A DNA stretch of 64,000 nt, taken from assembly GCA_026545765.1 (NCBI GenBank), contig JAIFAC010000465.1, forward strand, positions 30,925 through 94,924. Reading direction: 5' to 3'. The notes beneath the pieces were generated by a model. It worked only from the letters and a program-made list of their open reading frames with translations, searched no databases and was not told the DNA's origin. This DNA comes from Plantago major. Lineage: Eukaryota; Streptophyta; Magnoliopsida; Lamiales; Plantaginaceae. Each line of letters starts with the position of its first letter. Position 1 is the stretch's first letter. The position numbers and the translations under genes are program-made. Positions 20,932-32,436 of the stretch are shown piece after piece.

Positions 20932-22028
20932 CCACAAGATTATTATCTAGATCTATCCGTCGCCTGTCATGCATTTGATAAAATCTATCTGTCAGCTCAG
21001 AAGCGATGGATAAGTTTATCCGCTACAGAGCGTCACCAATATTTAAAAAAAAAATTTAGCGACGGATAGATCTATCCGCCGCTATAGCCGGTGGGAAGAA
21101 GCGACTTGATAGATCTAGATCTATCCGTCGCTAAAAGCCTAAAAAAAAAAAAAACCATATATCTCCTCCACCACCTCCTTTCCTCCACCACTTCTCCTCC
21201 ATTTCTCCTCTCCTCCTCCTCCCACCACCACCTTTCTCCTTCCACCACCTTTCTCCTCCACCACCACCATCCACCACCATCCTCCTCCACCACCATCTCC
21301 ACCACCACCACCTCTCTCCTCCCACCACCACCGCACCACCACCATCTCCACCACCACCACCGCACCACCACCATCTCCACCACCACCACCTCTCTCCTCC
21401 CACCACCACCACCACCACCTCTCTCCTCCCACCACCACCGCACCACCACCACCACCACCACCGCACCACCACCCTGCCACCACCACCACCTCCTCCACCA
21501 CCACCACCACCCTGCCACCACCACCACCTTTCCTCCTCCCACCACCACCGCACCACCACCACCCTGCCACCACCACCACCTTTCCTCCTCCCACCACCAC
21601 CGCACCACCACCACCACTGCCACCACCGCACCACCTTTCTCCTCCCACCACCACCGCACTGCATTTAATACAAATTGATATTTAATATAAAAATTAATAC
21701 AAATTAATCCAGATACTTAATACAAATCAATATCTCGTATAATACAAATTGATATTTAATTAATCCAGATATACGAATATAAAAATTAATACGGATTTTA
21801 TTTTAAAAAAGAATGGGCTTTTGATAGAATCTATCCGTCGCCCATTATCAATTTAAAAAAATGGTCAATCGTTGTTCAATCTGTCATGAATTGGACGACG
21901 GATTGTTATCCGTCATTAGCTTCAGGGGCGACGATTTTCTATCCGTCCCGATCCGTCGCCAGAGTCATGGGCGATAGATGGTTATAGCGACGGATATATC
22001 CGCCGCCACATGTGCGATTTTTGTAGTG
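20932..22028. mobile_element. Short non-autonomous CACTA element with CCACCA expansion
   Basis: The right end is GATTTTTGTAGTG (22016-22028), the inverted CACTA terminus; the left end is degraded (CCACAAGAT, about 20932). Both flanks hold the palindromic subterminal motif GCGACGGATA/TATCCGTCGC (for example 21057-21090 and 21985-22005). No transposase is present. Most of the interior is a trinucleotide tract. Confidence 0.65.
21175..21655. repeat. Imperfect (CCACCA)n tract, about 480 bases
   Basis: Almost every triplet is CCA, CCT or CTC, with higher-order units such as CCACCACCACCTCTCTCCTCC repeated. The minus strand is continuous GGTGG runs. Long open frames exist in all phases only because stop codons cannot form. 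Confidence 0.95.
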
Positions 22029-24042
22029 CACGTAGCGTGTTACCCGATTCCTAGCAATATAATGAAGAGGAAGGAGTCTCCTGTGTTTTGTGTTTTTTTA
22101 CAGCCTTACTTGGGCATGAATAATGGGTGCAAGCCCCTATAGTATATTTTGTTACAAAAGCTAAAAATAAAAATGATTTTAAAATTCCATACAAACACTC
22201 CCTCTAAAGAAAGGTTAAAATTTAAATTACACTAAATTTATTATACTAACTATAATCACGTCAAAATCAACTCCTTAAACGGATCAAAAGTACAGTATAA
22301 CTACTATCAGCTTGAAAAGAACGAACCTTTCACTACTATCACATTCTAATAATTTAAAGTCTCCAAATGGACTCAAAAGTTCGTATCCAAATACATGCTG
22401 ATTTTCAAGTGGCCACGAATAGTACTATCTACATTGCTTAAGGCATATGTCTAAGGCATATGATGTGAAAGAGCAAAATGACCCTTGTAAACTTACTTAA
22501 CCATGTCCTACTTATGTGTACAATTAAACTAATAACATACCTAAACTCTGTATAATTTGAAATCTTTTGAGATTTACTACCCTTTTTCCGACAATGAAAA
22601 TTATAATACTATATCTTTAAAATCAATTTATACTTATCTAAATGAGATGTTTAAGTTGAAACTTACCTTCATCCACATTTGTAAATGCCATAAAATGCTT
22701 TCAATTTAGAAGCTTTTGTAATATATATTAATTAGAATGATGTAATATATTGAAATTTTAAAGATAGAATGATGACTAATATTCATATTATAATAACTCA
22801 TGTATATTTATATCATTATATGAGTGGTGATGCGGGTTCAGTTATATTCATTCTCTTTTGTATAAGATCATCTGTCTATGTTTGAAAAGGTATGATTAGA
22901 TATTAATGATGTAAGATAAGATTTTAGATTTTGATATTATTTTGTAGGAGTATATATTTCGAGGCTTTGTACTTGATATATAGTTTATACATGCGAACTA
23001 ATAAATATATTTATTATACCACTGGCTCAATGAAAATGGTATTAAACAAGGCCGGCTCAAATTTTTAGGGGTTCTATGCAAATTTAATGGTTTGTATACC
23101 ATTACCTCCCCGTTCCAAAACAAATGTCATGTTATGGACACAGAGGTTAAAGAGAAAAAAAAATCATAATAAAACTTAATTTGGAACTTATTTAACTTAA
23201 AATTACATATATTTTAATGCTATGATCTAAGTCTTTAATTAGTTTAATTAGACAAACTACACAATGTCTTGAAAAAGACGTGTATTATGAATGATTGACA
23301 TGATAGATGGATTCATGTTCATAAGTATATGTATAATATTTTAAACAATATCAGTAATGTTTTATGAGTAGATATTTTATATCATTATTTATGTATATGT
23401 ATCACACCGACGTTCTTATTAAAACCTATAATGTTTTTGGATATATATAATTATAATATTTTTTCTGTCTCTTTTAGTCTATCCATAAGACCGTCTCTTA
23501 CTCGACAAACTAAGAAATGGAATTTTATGTACATAAAATTATGTTTAAGGGGGTAAGATGTTGCCAAACACATAAATATTATATTTGTAATGGGACAAAT
23601 ATAAATTGAATACAATATATTGGTATAGATGGAGTTCATTTTATAACGGGAAACTAAATTAAAAATAAAGTGATGAAATTAAAACTTAAATTGGTTTTGT
23701 ATAGTCTCGTTTTCAAATATAGTGTTTTATTGAATGACTAATGTTTCATATTAAATAATTATGAATGATTCAAGTAAATTGTATATGTGTGACATTAAAT
23801 GTATAGATAGTTTCAAATGACTTGTTTCAGTTAATTCAAAATGATTTTTTTCCAATGTTATAAATTATTACACAGAAACTAATTGAATTTTATAGAATAT
23901 ACTAAAATATATAAATTATTAAACAATAATTTTTTAAGCGGAAGAATAATAAGTAGTATAATAACTTTGAACAAAATTTACTAATGAAATATAGCAAAAG
24001 CTTGGCTTTTGGCGTATTTGGTTTACGATTGCATTTGTTATA
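22029..24042. other. Intergenic, AT-rich
   Basis: No gene recognised. TACCTCCCCGTTCCAAAACAA at 23104 looks like one end of a Stowaway MITE, but I cannot find its partner. The tandem TCTAAGGCATATG-like duplication near 22437-22462 is minor. Confidence 0.4.
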
Positions 24043-24073
24043 CTAGTTAATGGCCCGTCGATACTCGACGGGG
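24043..24073 (-). terminator. Helitron 3' terminal hairpin and CTAG end
   Basis: A perfect 8-bp stem CCCGTCGA/TCGACGGG with a three-base loop, 7 bases before CTAG at 24046-24043 on the minus strand. In Helitrons this hairpin marks the end of rolling-circle transfer. Confidence 0.85.
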
Positions 24074-24473
24074 CATGGAGGCGAAACTCAAAATAAAAAT
24101 TGAATATATCGTATAAGAAAATGTCAAAGTTAAGGAACATGTCGTGCATCTTCATCGTATATAAATACATTCAATCTCTTCCTCCTGGTAACCGTAAAGA
24201 GAGAACATGTAATCACGTTTGAACACGGGTAACGGGGTAGAGACTGAAGTTTGAGAAAGATTGTCAAGGACTTTTGTTTATGTTAATAGATAGATAGACG
24301 ATATGGTGAACAATCTTCTATCAAAACTGATAGGGAACTCCGGCTTGTCGAGTGAGCTCACTATCACAATTCGAATGAAAACCTTTTGAGTTGCGAAGAT
24401 TAGAGATATTACATCTGCCTCAATGATACGCTTTTCTAACAGTAATAAGTATTGCTCCAGTTCACAACTTTGT
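24074..24473 (-). pseudogene. Helitron helicase C-terminal fragment
   Basis: The minus strand reads KRIIEADVIS, TQKVFI, PEFPISFDRRLFTI, a decayed TSINKSP (for the usual TINKSQGQ) and LNVFIYDEDARHVP. These are the last motifs of Pif1-like Helitron helicases. Frames shift between blocks. Just inside the CACTA1 junction L-stop-TGAILIT corresponds to LCNGTRLIIT. Non-functional. Confidence 0.75.
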
Positions 24474-24929
24474 CACTACAAAAATCAGAGCGACGGATAG
24501 ATCCGTCACATAGCCTCATTTATCCGTCGCCTCAGCCTCCGCGACGGATCGGGCGACGGATAGAAAATCCGTCGCCTCGAGTCAGTATGACGGATAACAA
24601 CCGTCGCCCAATTCGACGGATTGACCAATTTTTTTTTTAATTCGAATTTAGCGACGGATAGATCCTATCCGCCGCCAAATATTTTATTCGACTAGTGACG
24701 AATTTGAAATTCATTACTAATTCCACCGTGAATTCCGCCATGAATTCGCCACTATTTATTTCATATTAATCCCTATTTTCGTAGTTTACCTATTTAATCA
24801 ATATAATGTTCGATAATAAATCAATAATACGGAAAATGTTTCAATGAATAAAAAGTAATATTCGAGTCGAGAAATTATCCAAACAAGTGTAAATATGAAA
24901 AAAATCCAACATACGTATACATAACTAGC

Positions 24930-25800
24930 TATCGACGGGTGGGGTGGGTGATGGCGAACGGGACATGAATCGCCCATTCAGAATCAAGGCGCCGTTTCCT
25001 CCCTTCGTTCGTCACAAGGCCCATCTCGCCCCTTTGTTGCTTCCATCTTCGAAAGTTAGCCGAGCAACATGTTCCTGACCGCGATCGCACTATTTCCGAG
25101 ACTCTGTCCTGTGTAAACCGGACGTCTGATCTGGATCTGGATGATGATGAGGAGCACACCGACTAGCGATGCAAACCGAGGCTCCGAGTCCATATATTCG
25201 CCCTTTCTTGTCGGCTTGTTAACCTCTAGAAGATGTTGTCAACTTGTTCACGACAACACATCACCCGCCTCGCCCTTCCGCCTCGCCACCGAGCATCAAC
25301 CTCACCAAATCGTAAATAGCAGATATAATGATCGCCATCGCTTTTAAAAGTAACTTGTAATAGTGTACAAATATGAACTTTATGCAACATAAACATATCA
25401 AGAATAGACGAGGCCCGCAATGGTCCATACCGCCTTTCCGGCCTTCTTGAAGATGGCATACTGGATGTCACCTCCCCGTACACCAATCAAACCAGATCTA
25501 GTCAACAATTTATCATCTACAAGTAATAGAGCAAAGAGACTTCATACATACACGTAATGCTAGATTGCAAAAACACATATATACGCACCGATTGATAATA
25601 ATCGCAAGAGATCGCCTCCCAGGTGGTGAACGGCCCTTCCGCCAGACGATCGATGCCCGGTTCGCTGCTGGTCCAAGCAACGCCCCGACATCGCCGGGCG
25701 CCAAGAGGTATCCCAAAGGGCCCACCACTGCATCAACTCGTGGGATTGGCCACCCGATCCCGAATGGCCTTCCACGCATGTATTATATCCTCAGATAGCT
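24930..25800 (-). pseudogene. CACTA1 3' coding region (Transposase_24-like)
   Basis: Minus-strand FTQDRVSEIVRSRSG.. aligns with FYTQEQVNELM in CACTA2, and the neighbouring frames are rich in basic residues and serines. This is the second coding region of CACTA elements, possibly TNPA-like and DNA binding. It is too broken to give one frame. Confidence 0.45.
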
Positions 25801-25920
25801 TGATCCAGCCTCGTAAACGCGCCAGATCTGTGGATCAACCCGCGAATGAAGTACTCCTTCTACATTCCCAATTTCATACAACATCCAAAGTCAATACATG
25901 TCCTAACAACATAATGTATA

Positions 25921-26380
25921 TGGTGACTAACATATCACCCAAATAAAGTGGCTAACATACCACTCACATATAGTGGCTAACATACCACTCACATACACAA
26001 AGGCTAACATACCACCACATTGTCCTAAAATTTACTAACACAATGGTGACTAACATATCACCCAAATAAAGTGGCTAACATACCACTCACATACAAGGCT
26101 AACATACCACCACATTGTCCTAAAATTTACTAACACAATGGTGACTAACATATCACCCAAATAAAGTGGCTAACATACCACCACATTGTCCTAAAATTTA
26201 CTAACACAATGGTGACTAACATATCACCCAAATAAAGTGGCTAACATACCACTCACATACAAAGGCTAACATACCACCACATTGTCCTAAAATTTACTAA
26301 CACAATGGTGACTAACATATCACCCAAATAAAGTGGCTAACATACCACTCACATACAAAAAGCTAACATACCACTCATAT
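25921..26380 (-). repeat. Dyad-symmetric CTAACATA array of CACTA1
   Basis: Multiple short inverted repeats with a constant core: GGTGA-CTAACATA-TCACC (for example 25922-25939) and GTGG-CTAACATA-CCAC (25948-25963, 25973-25988), arranged in tandem blocks of about 70-120 bases separated by CATTGTCCTAAAATTTACTAACACAA. At least five GGTGA-type and more GTGG-type units are present. On the transposase strand the core reads TATGTTAG. Confidence 0.9.
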
Positions 26381-26389
26381 TAAAACGAT

Positions 26390-27100
26390 TAATTATAATT
26401 ACAAACAAATGAATGTCATATTTTAACTTACCTCACCATCAAGTACTCGCCCTCATGCGCCCGAGATGTGGCTCCAACACTCACCACCCCGCCTTGGTTT
26501 TCTCCTCCTAAGATGTCACCTAGTTTGTTGTGCACCTCCCGAGGCCATAAGTTGTTGTCAATGTATAAGATACAAGAAACGAATATGCATTACTTTAGTA
26601 CAACAATTTATACTTGTCAACTATCATTATCGCTATGTTTTACATATTTAAGAAGAATGTATAATACTTACTGGCAGACCAATAGGGAAAATCACAGTAA
26701 GCCGTCCCACGGACGCTGGGATTGTTCGATCGAACACGAGGTAGGGACAATCCGTGGTCGCCCTCCAAAGATGTGTCCGGCCGACCGGTAGAGCCACTTC
26801 CGCTTCTCTCGCCGGGGTCTCAGAATCCGAGACTCCGTCCCGATCTTCGAGCCCTCCTCGTTCGACGGTGTCCCCGACCCACCACTATCATGCGGCCGCG
26901 TGGGACGATAGGTGGATGGCCGTCATGCATCTCGCAAAAAAATGTAATAAATACAATAAAATGTGTTAGTACGAAGTTATAATACATAATGATTATAATA
27001 ACACATATAATTACTCATAATACACATAATATACCATTATAGCCGCCCTCTAAGACTACATATCGTCCTCGTGCAGATCAAACAACTCATCATCCGCTTC
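26390..27100 (-). other. CACTA1 region between array and DUF4216 block
   Basis: GC-richer blocks at 26440-26560 and 26700-26940 alternate with AT-rich parts, probably exons and introns of the transposase gene. Corresponding blocks occur in CACTA4 at 62480-63060. No protein domain is recognised. Confidence 0.4.
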
Positions 27101-27109
27101 TATGGATCT

Positions 27110-27550
27110 TCTCGCTTGTTTATCGACATCCTCTTGTTGGTACGAGTTGGTAATCGAGCCTTTTCTCAATGTACTCCACTTTCGAGCGAGCACGAATAGG
27201 TACCGCAGCCTAACCATTTCCCCTTATCGCATTTTCGCTGATATTCAAGAAACACCACTTGTCGTGCTTCGAGTCGCCGTAATAAATGGTTCATACTGTT
27301 CGCACTCTTCTTTCGTTCACATCAACCATTTCATACCGCCGCTCTTCCTCGCACTTCGGATTAGGATCATACCACTCAACGCCAAACAAGAAGGTTCGCT
27401 TAAATGGCAATCCGTAATATTCAATCCTCACAATTCGCTTTTAGCTTGCCGGAAATCAAACAAAGTAGCGCTCCATACTCTTCGCACCATTAACACACAC
27501 CCTGAGTCGCTTGTCGCCACGGTGTTACATTCAAATGGTGGAACCTAAGG
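27110..27550 (-). pseudogene. CACTA1 DUF4216 block
   Basis: Minus strand: PFKRTFLFGVEWYDP, YEMVDVNERR and YEPFITAT, matching the DUF4216 pattern (..FKCDWFD..., ..IVEINH..., Y.PFILA) found at the carboxyl side of TNP2 transposases in plant CACTA elements. A stop separates the second and third block. Confidence 0.6.
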
Positions 27551-27899
27551 CCATTTACTATATAACTGGGAATGTGTAGACCTTTTGAATGGACCTCATG
27601 AGAGCCTTTAAGTATATGCATGTGACGTTGTTAATAGATTCTACATACTCGAACTAACTGGAAATTCAGAGGAATTTTTGAGTCAAGTAGTTCCTCTAGT
27701 GTATTCTCTGTCATCTGAGGATTTTCTTCCAAACTAGGCTTTTTGAAAAAACTGCAAACGTTGATTCGATGATAAGTCTATAATTGAAGTAGAGACTTAT
27801 GTAGCTATATTAAAATTTAAATAAATGGTTGTCAACTCGCAAATAGTACCATATACCGTCAACCTCAAAGACAATTCGTGAGGACATAATAGGAAAACT

Positions 27900-29420
27900 C
27901 ATCATCCGCTTGAACTACGAATGTGTCGCATTTCGATCCGCCTTTTGCCTTCGTAGGGACGGTTCATCAAAGTAATAAGAGCGTATAGGTTGCGCTTCTC
28001 GAATGTAGGTATTGGCAATCGAACCTTCAGTTTACCTTTGTTGTCGACATACTTCTTCAATTTCCCAAGTACCTCTCGAATGGATACATCCATCGACATC
28101 GAATCGACAAAGAAGTCTCGCTTCACGAGGAAGGTGAACCGACAAGTGCTCCATAGAATCAAACCAAATTTCTGGAAAGATACGCCGAGCCAGATAGAAT
28201 CAATGGTATGTTCCTTTCAAGATTTTCCAACACTTTATCATGAACCACCAGGCCTAAATTTTTGAAAATAAGCTCAACTCTTGATAGCAAACCATACGTG
28301 TTTTCAGAAGCTCTCGAATGCTACCGGATAAGTTCTCCATGAACACACGATACCGTGGCTCTTCATCCCATAAACCTTTCTTCTTCAAATCCACACACTC
28401 TCTAAATTTGAGGCGAATTATCCGGGAAACTCAATGCCCTCACCCAATCAAACAAAATCGACCTAGAAGGCCATCAATTGTAGCACGCCGCCACTTACCA
28501 TTCTCATCCTTCTTTGTCAACTCAGCCTTTTACACCACGCCGATAACTCGGATCTAGACTTCGCATGGTCCTTTGTTTTTCCCTCAATGTTGCAAAGTGT
28601 ATTGAATAAGTTCTCAACACGCTCTTCTCAATGTGCATGAAATCTAAGTTGTGACGGATAAGAAGACCGCCCAAGAAGGCAAGTCCCGTAAAATGCTTCT
28701 TCCTCCAACCACATTTTTTACCAATTTTCTCGTTATGCTTCATCCACCCAAGCTCACCACCTTCATAAGACCCAATCTATCAATCTCCGCAAGAATTTGT
28801 GCACCAAGAAGTCTTGTCGGGCTTTTTGTCGATTTACTTTATTTTTCAAGAATTGATCCTTGTTCTTCCCGAACGGATGGTCACTTTCTAGCAACCCACG
28901 ATGACAATCAAACCAACAAAATTTTCCACTACCCTTCACCTAAATGCATCTCAGATCCTCCAAGCAATGTGGACATGCATATTTCCTCATTGCTTTTCCT
29001 TCCAGATAGCATGGAGTATGCAGGAAGTCACCACGGTCCAAAGAAGAGCCGCCTCAAGGTGAAGTTCTTTTGTCGACACATCATATGCAGGATACCATCC
29101 GCCCACAACTCGATCACCTTGATTAGGGGTTGCAAGAAAACATCCAACGCACCAGATCTTTCGCCCAGTGCACCAATGCAAATAAACATGAATGGCTCCT
29201 TCATGCACTCACCGGGGCGATTGCAGGTGAGCATAATCGCCAACAAGAGTATTTACGCTCACTACCGAACGGTTAAAACCATCCGCATAAAGTCCCAAAC
29301 GACATTTCTAGATTCGCCGCAAACTCGATATGTCTTGTCAAACGATTTCCATGCGGGTGAGTCTGGCTGATGGTCCATTCTACCACCTTCAAAGATTATC
29401 CGAGATTACTCGCCTTGTGC
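27900..29420 (-). pseudogene. CACTA1 TNP2-type transposase and DUF4218 blocks
   Basis: In minus-strand order: GECMKEPFMFICIGALGE..DVFLQPLIKVIELWADG and ELHLEAALLWT near 29000-29240 (the usual FxLRAALLWT follows), LDFMHIEKSV near 28650 (usual LDVMHIEKNV), and a DUF4218-like remnant at 27900-28260. These are diagnostic of TNP2, the catalytic DDE-type transposase of En/Spm elements. Frames change repeatedly, so the gene is inactive. Confidence 0.8.
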
Positions 29421-30099
29421 CACCGCATTTTATCCATGTACACTTGAAGCATACAATCTTTTCAAACGAGGTGCTAGAGGAAGTACCACATTTTCTTATG
29501 TGACGGATTTTTCTTTGTCGCTTTCATACTCTCCTTGTAACGCCAGACTGCTCTTACCACGTAACTTGCATTCTATTAGATCCGCATCCTCCTCCCAATA
29601 TATCATGCACATTTTCGACAATACCTATGGTTACTACAAAGTGCTCTAATCCCCGTGATCTTTTCTTCGCTTGGTAAAAGTTGGTGGAACTAGGTTTTCA
29701 GACAAAGGTCCGACATTACGCCAACCCATTCATTGAAGCTCGTTTTATCATTGCCATTAGCCTTACAACTCATTAGCCGAGATAACAAAGACAACTCAAG
29801 AGCTTACACCCCGGTAAACCGCTTCCTCGATGATTCTAATAAGTCAAAGAACAACCGATCCTCGATTCGGTGGTTCCTCCACCTCCACCCTTCGGTTTCA
29901 AAGGTCAGGTCCTCAACTCCGCCGCAAAGATCGTGACACCATTTGTTCGACTCGAGCTCAATAGCATCGCCTTCAGATCGATTGTTTCGACTTGTTCATT
30001 TTTTTCTTCCTTCCACGTTGTCTCAGATTGGTCATATGTATTGACGGTCGCTTCTCACCATGATGATTCCATACCGACACGCAGGAAGGAATCCATTTT

Positions 30100-30310
30100 T
30101 CCTCAAGTCGGACTACCACTTTAGAGTCACGATTGCTTGTTTCAAGACCGTTTCAAGACAAGGACACTTTATCAACCCATCCTTTACACAAGACGGATTT
30201 GACATTGCAAATTCAATGAAACCTTCAACCCTTTCGTAAAACTCCATTGAACTCGCCATCGAGAGTAATGCATAATACATCCATCCACGATCGGTATTCA
30301 TCAATAATTA
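30100..30310 (-). pseudogene. CACTA1 transposase-associated domain (TAD)
   Basis: The frame starting at 30304 reads MNTDRGWMYYALLSMASS, VEGFIEFAMSNPSCVKDGLI and KCPC. WMY, the EGVEGFIxFA motif and CPC are hallmarks of the N-terminal TAD zinc-binding domain of TNP2 proteins. The frame breaks after the CPC. Confidence 0.75.
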
Positions 30311-30559
30311 GACAATAACGACACGCTTGAATTCATTAGATCGAGGTCTTTCATTTACTAGAATAAATCAATTTCACAATAATTCAATCAATTACGTAAT
30401 ATAAGTTATATTAGCTTCACCAATTGTTAAGGCATTACATAATATAAGTTACATCACCAATTTTACCATAATGTTTGGTTTCATATATATATCAACTAAT
30501 GATTACTAGTTATACAAGCCTAGAGACAAAACGATGAAACTCCTCATTCTCATGCACCC

Positions 30560-31010
30560 TCCTCATCACTTGTGACGCCCCTACCACGTAACTTGCATTC
30601 CAACAGATCTACATCCTCCTCCCAATACACCATGCACATATTCCGACAAGAAGGCACTCAATAGGCGCCCCAAACCCCGCCTCCCTCCATCGAGGTATGC
30701 CATGGATTGCTTCTCACCGTGATGAATCCATACATGATACTCAGCATGAATCCATAACGCCGCAAGTGCTCGAATACCGCAGAAGCGTCATAAATTGCTT
30801 GTTTTCGCAGGTTTCCAATGTGCAAGGACACTTTATCAACCCCCCAATTGCACAAACCGGATGTCCCATGGCAAACGAGATGAAACCTTTAACCCCTTCT
30901 ACGAAACTCCTAGAAACTCATTATTTACCGCGCATTTATCGCATATCCATGAACGGTCGGAATTCATTGTTTACTTTATTTTTAACCCGAGACGCTCCAA
31001 TTGATTAGAT
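30560..31010 (-). repeat. Partial second copy of the TAD region in CACTA1
   Basis: The minus strand again gives GFISFAMGHPVCAIGGLIKC, in broken frames. The block CCACGTAACTTGCATTC..CATGCACAT at 30577-30645 repeats 29558-29625. An internal duplication of several hundred bases has occurred. Confidence 0.55.
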
Positions 31011-31740
31011 CAGATTTAATTTATTAGATCGATTCCAATTCGGATAAGAAGATTGTAGAGGTTAATTGTTAATTATTATATGTCTTTATAAATTAATTAT
31101 TAATTAAGTGTTCATGTGTTACAAAATCGACATATATAATAACCATTTCAACCTCTTAGTACATATATTATATACTTAACATACATATCAAATTAACTAA
31201 TTACTCTATACATATCAATTACTACATATATTCATATCAAATTACATACTTAACATACAAATTTATCAAATCAAAACTACATACTTCTATACTTAACAAA
31301 CATATCAAATTAACTAAACTAACTATATATACTTAACACACAAATCAAACTAACTATATACATTCATACATACCAAACTTAACATACTACATACATTCAT
31401 ATCATTAATTAAACTAACTATCAAATTGAACAAATTACATATAATTGATCAAATTAACTAAACTAACTACTACATACTTATCATATATACATATAATTGC
31501 TCAAATTAATCAAAATAAACAAAATCCCCAAATTTTAAAAAACTAGGTTTTAGCCAAAATACCTTGATTAATCGGTAGAAATCAAATTGATCGAAGAAAC
31601 AAACTCCTTGTCCCACTAGCTTCGATTAGGCACCAAGATCGGCCGAATAACGAACAATTCACCTAAACGGAGAAGAAGAGAATGAGGAAGAAGAAGGAGA
31701 AGGAAGAAAATGAGGGCAGTCGCCTCGTCGAGCCAATATG
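31011..31740. other. CACTA1 AT-rich 5' part
   Basis: Very AT-rich, with many CATACTTAACATA / TCAAATTAACTAA units. The same sequence closes the window in CACTA4 (63300-64000), showing common descent. Confidence 0.6.
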
Positions 31741-32339
31741 AAACTCGGGCCGATGCAACGTGTCCGCCGCCCGTAGTCGATCCGTCACTAAAGTGGCGAC
31801 GGATAGGTATCCGTTATAAGGCTTACGATAATCTATCCGCCGCCCAATTTTCAAAATTTTTTTTTTAACAAAGTCAAACTCATGACGGATAATTATTATC
31901 CGTCGCTTCATTAGCGACGGATAATAGTTATCCGTCGCTATTAGCTTACGGATAACTATTATCCGTCGCTAATCGGGTTCCGCCCAATTAGCGATCCGTC
32001 GTTATGGGGGCACGGATTCATAACGCCGCTTGTCCTTTTTTCTTGTAGGTGTGGTTTGATCAATATATCTCATTAGCATTATCAGTCAGAATCGAGGACG
32101 ATCTTATGCTTTGGAAATCCATGGAAATTAACTTTTTGAAGAATCTTATAGAGAAAATTAGTGTATTGAAGGCGGTAAAAAATCTATAATGTGAGGATCC
32201 AAATTTGTAAGAATAACAAATTTTGAAGCACAAGATAATAGTTATATGCAATGAGTAAAATATAGTAAATTACTCGTGAGACTTGACTTCATATAAAGGC
32301 ATCCGTACTTGTACAAGTATAAGGATATACCCTTAATTA

Positions 32340-32343
<4 letters not shown>

Positions 32344-32431
<88 letters not shown>

Positions 32432-32432
32432 C
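32344..32432. repeat. (AT)n microsatellite inside the helicase gene
   Basis: An AT tract directly follows the minus-strand VDIKLPD residues of the Helitron helicase, so it has expanded within or right after a coding exon. Confidence 0.9.
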
Positions 32433-32436
32433 AGGT

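Larger units (their letters stand above)
24474..32051 (-). mobile_element. CACTA1: CACTA (En/Spm) transposon inside the Helitron
   Basis: The left terminus is CACTACAAAAATCAGAGCGACG at 24474; the right terminus is TTTTTTCTTGTAGGTG ending 32051, an inverted CACTA end with one extra base. Subterminal palindromic repeats (GCGACGGAT..ATCCGTCGC) fill 24490-24690 and 31745-32020. The interior has all transposase blocks on the minus strand in the order TAD, TNP2, DUF4218, DUF4216, 3' domain, each broken by frameshifts. The flanking three bases are TGT and TGG, so the target duplication is imperfect. Confidence 0.85.

Noticed and set aside
21072..21678. Very long open frames (about 170-195 codons) in several phases on both strands
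   Set aside because: They arise from the CCACCA/GGTGGT tract, which cannot form stop codons; they encode only His/Pro/Ser or Trp/Gly/Val strings.
23104..23124. Complete Stowaway MITE at 23104
   Set aside because: Only one end is visible; no inverted partner within 500 bases.
25921..26380. CRISPR array
   Set aside because: The repeats are short dyads with similar, not unique, spacers, sit in a plant transposon, and have no cas genes.
27102..27548. Plus-strand 148-codon frame in CACTA1
   Set aside because: It lies opposite the minus-strand DUF4216 block and has no recognisable features.
28651..29370. Plus-strand 239-codon frame in CACTA1
   Set aside because: Despite its length it is antisense to the TNP2 blocks (LDFMHIEK, DVFLQPLI), which are clearly on the minus strand.
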